64,000 bases of DNA from NCBI RefSeq assembly GCF_036898465.1, contig NZ_JARUMJ010000001.1, forward strand, positions 6,882,001 to 6,946,000, in the 5' to 3' direction. The notes beneath the pieces are model-generated. The model worked only from the letters and a program-made list of their open reading frames with translations, was not told where the DNA came from and did no database searches. The first letter of the stretch is position 1. Each line of letters begins with the position of its first letter. Shown here in pieces: positions 52,396 to 64,000 of the stretch. This stretch comes from Streptomyces sp. B21-105 (GTDB taxonomy: Bacteria > Actinomycetota > Actinomycetes > Streptomycetales > Streptomycetaceae). The position numbers were made by a program, and so were the translations under genes.

Positions 52396-54139
52396 CCGAG
52401 CAGTCCGACCGACCTGACGGTGCGCCCAAGGCCGACGAGGCGAAGCTGCTCAGCTACCTCAAGCAGGTCACCGGTGACCTGCAGACCACCCGGCGCAGGC
52501 TGCGGGAGGTCGAGAGCCGCGACAGCGAGCCGATCGCCATCGTCGGCATGGCGTGCCGCTACCCCGGCGGCGTCGCGTCCCCCGAGGACCTGTGGGAGCT
52601 GATCGCGAACGAGACCGACGCGGTCTCGGCGTTCCCGACCGAACGCGGCTGGGACATGGACTCGGTCTACGACCCGGACCCGGACCGGCCGGGCACCTCG
52701 TACGCCCGTGAAGGCGGCTTCCTCACCGACGCCGCCGGGTTCGACGCGGGCTTCTTCCGGGTCGGCCCCCGCGAGGCGCTGGCGATGGACCCGCAGCAGC
52801 GGCTGGTCCTGGAGACCGCGTGGGAGGCGCTGGAGCGGGCCGGGATCGCCCCCGACAGCCTGCGCGGAAGCGAGACCGGCGTGTACGTCGGATTCAGCAG
52901 CGAGGACTACTCCGACATCGCCGGAGCGGCCGGCAGCCGACTGGAGGGCTACGTCGTCACCGGCACCTCGCCCAGCGTGCTGTCCGGCCGGGTGGCCTAC
53001 ACCCTGGGCCTCGAGGGCCCGGCCGTGTCGATCGACACGGCGTGCTCGTCGTCGCTGGTGGCGCTGCACCTCGCGGTGAGGTCGCTGCGGTCGGGCGAGT
53101 CCACGATGGCGCTCGCGGGCGGCGCGACCGTGCTGTCGACCCCGGCCGTGTTCACCGAGTACAGCCGCCAGCGCGCGCTGGCCGCCGACGGCCGGTGCAA
53201 GGCGTTCGCCGCGGCCGCCGACGGGTTCGGCTTCGGCGAGGGCGTCGGCATGTTGGTACTGGAGCGGCTGTCGGATGCGCGTCGTCATGGTCGTCGTGTG
53301 TTGGCTGTGGTGCGTGGTTCGGCGGTGAATCAGGATGGTGCTTCCAATGGTCTGACGGCGCCGAACGGGCCTTCGCAGCAGCGTGTGGTGCGTCGGGCGT
53401 TGGCGGATGCGGGTCTTGCGTCGTCGGATGTGGATGTGGTGGAGGCGCATGGGACGGGGACGCGGTTGGGTGATCCGATCGAGGCGCAGGCGTTGCTCGC
53501 GACGTATGGGCAGGGTCGTGAGCGGCCGTTGTGGTTGGGGTCGGTGAAGTCGAACATCGGGCATGCGCAGGCTGCTGCGGGTGTGGCGGGTGTGATCAAG
53601 ATGGTGCAGGCGATGCGGCATGGTGTGTTGCCGCGGACGTTGCATGTGGATGAGCCGTCGCGGGAGGTGGACTGGTCTGCTGGTGCGGTGGAGTTGTTGA
53701 CGCGGGCGCGGGCGTGGCCTGAGACGGGTGCTCCGCGTCGGGCGGGTGTGTCGTCGTTCGGTGTGAGTGGCACGAACGCGCATGTGGTGTTGGAGGAGGG
53801 GCCGGCGTTCGAGGGTGTGCCGGTGGGGCCGGTGGGGGCGGTGGGTCCGGTGGGGGCGGTGGTGCGGGAGTTGCCGGTTGTTGCGTGGGTGGTGTCGGCT
53901 GGTTCGGCGGTGGGGCTGCGTGCGCAGGCGGGGCGGTTGGTGGGGCATGGGTCGGTGGTGGGGGCGGATCCGTGTGATGTGGGGTTGGCGTTGGGGACGT
54001 CGCGTTCGGTGTTGGGGCATCGTGCGGTGGTTGTGGGTGGGGGGCGGGCTGAGTTGTCGGCTGGTCTTTCGGCGTTGGCGCGGGGTGTTGAGGTTGCGGG
54101 TGTGGTGCGGGGGGTGGCGGCGGGTGATGGCCGGGTGGT

Positions 54140-54735
54140 TTTCGTTTTTCCGGGTCAGGGTTCGCAGTGGGTGGGGATGGGGGTGGAGCTGCTGGAGACG
54201 TCTTCGGTGTTCGCGGCGCGGATGGCGGAGTGTGGGGAGGCGTTGTCTGCGTTTGTGGAGTGGTCGTTGCTCGATGTGCTGCGGGGGGTTGAGGGTGCTC
54301 CGGGGCTGGATCGGGTTGATGTGGTGCAGCCGGTGTTGTGGGCGGTGATGGTGTCGTTGGCCGAGGTGTGGCGTGCGCATGGTGTGGTGCCGTCGGCTGT
54401 GGTGGGGCATTCGCAGGGTGAGATCGCCGCTGCGTGTGTGGCGGGTGTGCTGTCGTTGTCGGACGGTGCGCGGGTGGTGGCTTTGCGTTCCAGGGTGATC
54501 GGTGAGGGGTTGGCGGGTCGGGGTGGGATGTTGTCGGTGGCGTTGTCGGCTGAGGCGGTGGCGGGGCGGATCGGGCCGTGGGCGGGGCGTGTCTGGGTCG
54601 CCGCGCTCAATGGGCCTGCTGCGACGGTGGTGTCGGGTGATGGGGAGGCGTTGGACGAGCTGGGTGCGGCGTGTGCTGCCGACGGTGTGCGGGTGCGGCG
54701 GGTTCCGGTGGATTACGCGTCGCATTCGCCTGCGG
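54140..54735 (+). repeat. AT-domain direct repeat, copy 1 (module 2)
   Basis: About 590 bp of the AT domain, from the segment encoding [20 protein letters not shown] to VDYASHS, are nearly identical in DNA to 57252-57845 in module 3, although flanking parts of the modules differ. This suggests recent duplication or gene conversion. Confidence 0.85.
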
Positions 54736-55615
54736 TCGATGTGCTGCGTGAGCGTCTGGTGACCGGTCTTGCGGGGGTGGTTGCGGGGGCGGGAACGGTT
54801 CCGTTGTTCTCGACGGTGACGGGGGGCTGGATCGGGGGTACGGCGTTGGACGCGGGGTACTGGTTTCGGAATCTGCGGGAGCCGGTGCGTTATGCGGATG
54901 CGGTGGGGGGTCTGCTCGCTCAGGGTTATCGGGGTTTCGTGGAGTGCAGTCCGCATCCGGTGCTGGCCGTGGGTACGCAGGAGGCGGTGGAGGCGGCTGG
55001 TGTGACGGCTGTCGTGGTGGGTTCGTTGCGGCGTGACAGTGGTGGGCTGGCGACGTTGGTGCGTCATCTGGCGGAGGCGCACGTCGGTGGTGTGCGGGTC
55101 GACTGGGCCGCGTTCTTCGCCGGCACGGGTGCGCGGGCGGTGGAGTTGCCGACGTACGCCTTCCAGCGCGAACGCTACTGGCCGCCGGTCGACGGCATTG
55201 TGCGCCCGACCGTGGCCGCCCCCGTGGAGCTGCCCGCCGAGGTGGACGACACGACCTGGCGCGACGGCCTCGCCGGGCTGCCCGCGGCCGACCGCCGCCG
55301 CAAGACGCTGGACCTGGTGCGCGCCCGGACCGCCGTGGTACTCGGCCACGCCGACCCGGCGGCCGTCGAGCCGCGGCGTGGCTTCAGCGACCTCGGGTTC
55401 GACTCCCTGGCCGCCCTGCGCCTGCGTACCGCGCTGAACGAGGCGACCGGCCTGAGCCTGCCCACCACCGTCGTCTTCGACCACCCCGACCCCGCCGCGC
55501 TCGCCGCGCACCTGCTCGCCGAGCTGGACGGCGCCCGGCGACGGCGGCCACCCCGGTCCGTGACGCCGTACGCTCCGCCGTTCCCGCCCCCACCGCCGCC
55601 CCCGTCCGGGCCGTC

Positions 55616-64000
<8,385 letters not shown>

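Overview
The window is high-GC, densely coded, convergent/divergent chromosomal DNA of a Streptomyces. Supporting signs are the near-uniform C/G-ending codons, GTG starts with GTGA/ATGA stop-start overlaps, a ydaO-type (c-di-AMP) riboswitch ahead of an M23 peptidase, a DmdR/IdeR-type iron box, and the parC / paired M16 peptidase / GntR / ptsH / PatA-like / DUF5998 / tdk gene run.

Positions 1-31,300 are mostly core genome. They hold a DUF1453-kinase-regulator operon (3-2259); a DUF485 plus ActP-like symporter pair (2454-4489); an SsuABC/NMT1-like ABC importer (5448-8306) flanked by two paralogous CitB-type response regulators, one of them coupled to a CitA/DcuS-type kinase (4594-5286, 8375-10722); an iron-box-controlled sucrase/ferredoxin-like protein; an HTH-fused citrate synthase homologue; small actinobacterial proteins (79 aa, DUF6082); a CobW-type metallochaperone; ParC; a two-subunit M16 peptidase; a riboswitch-controlled M23 peptidase; GntR and HPr; a GNAT-acyl-CoA synthetase fusion; and DUF5998, a phosphodiesterase-like protein and thymidine kinase. 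A cyclophilin gene (30811-31311) closes this part.

A gene-free, partly AT-richer stretch with palindromes and a tandem repeat (31312-31986) separates this from a biosynthetic cluster that fills the rest of the window and runs off its end. Its genes are tightly coupled on the + strand: aromatic amino acid hydroxylase (for m-tyrosine), ornithine N-hydroxylase and KtzT-type piperazate synthase (for piperazic acid), a 3618-aa NRPS (C-A-T x3 plus a terminal C), then modular type I PKS. The A-domain pockets read by eye are valine-like, unassigned, and proline/piperazate-like. The PKS starts with a lone loading ACP, then module 1 (KS-AT-DH-ER-KR-ACP), module 2 (KS-AT-ACP), module 3 (KS-AT-decayed DH-KR-ACP) and module 4 (KS-AT-KR...). 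AT motifs are methylmalonyl x3, then malonyl. This order predicts the carbon skeleton of the [5.5] spirolactam end of sanglifehrin, and the NRPS predicts its Val/m-Tyr/piperazate tripeptide and macrocycle closure. I therefore call this a sanglifehrin (sfa)-type cluster.

The most interesting points are these. A Gram-negative-type cyclophilin sits at the edge of a cluster whose predicted product is a cyclophilin ligand, so it is a candidate self-protection gene. There is an apparent one-base frameshift in the linker between PKS modules 2 and 3. TTA codons in the first pathway gene suggest bldA control. A 19-bp palindrome lies upstream of the pathway operon. Patches of foreign codon style within the AT/KS regions suggest module recombination.
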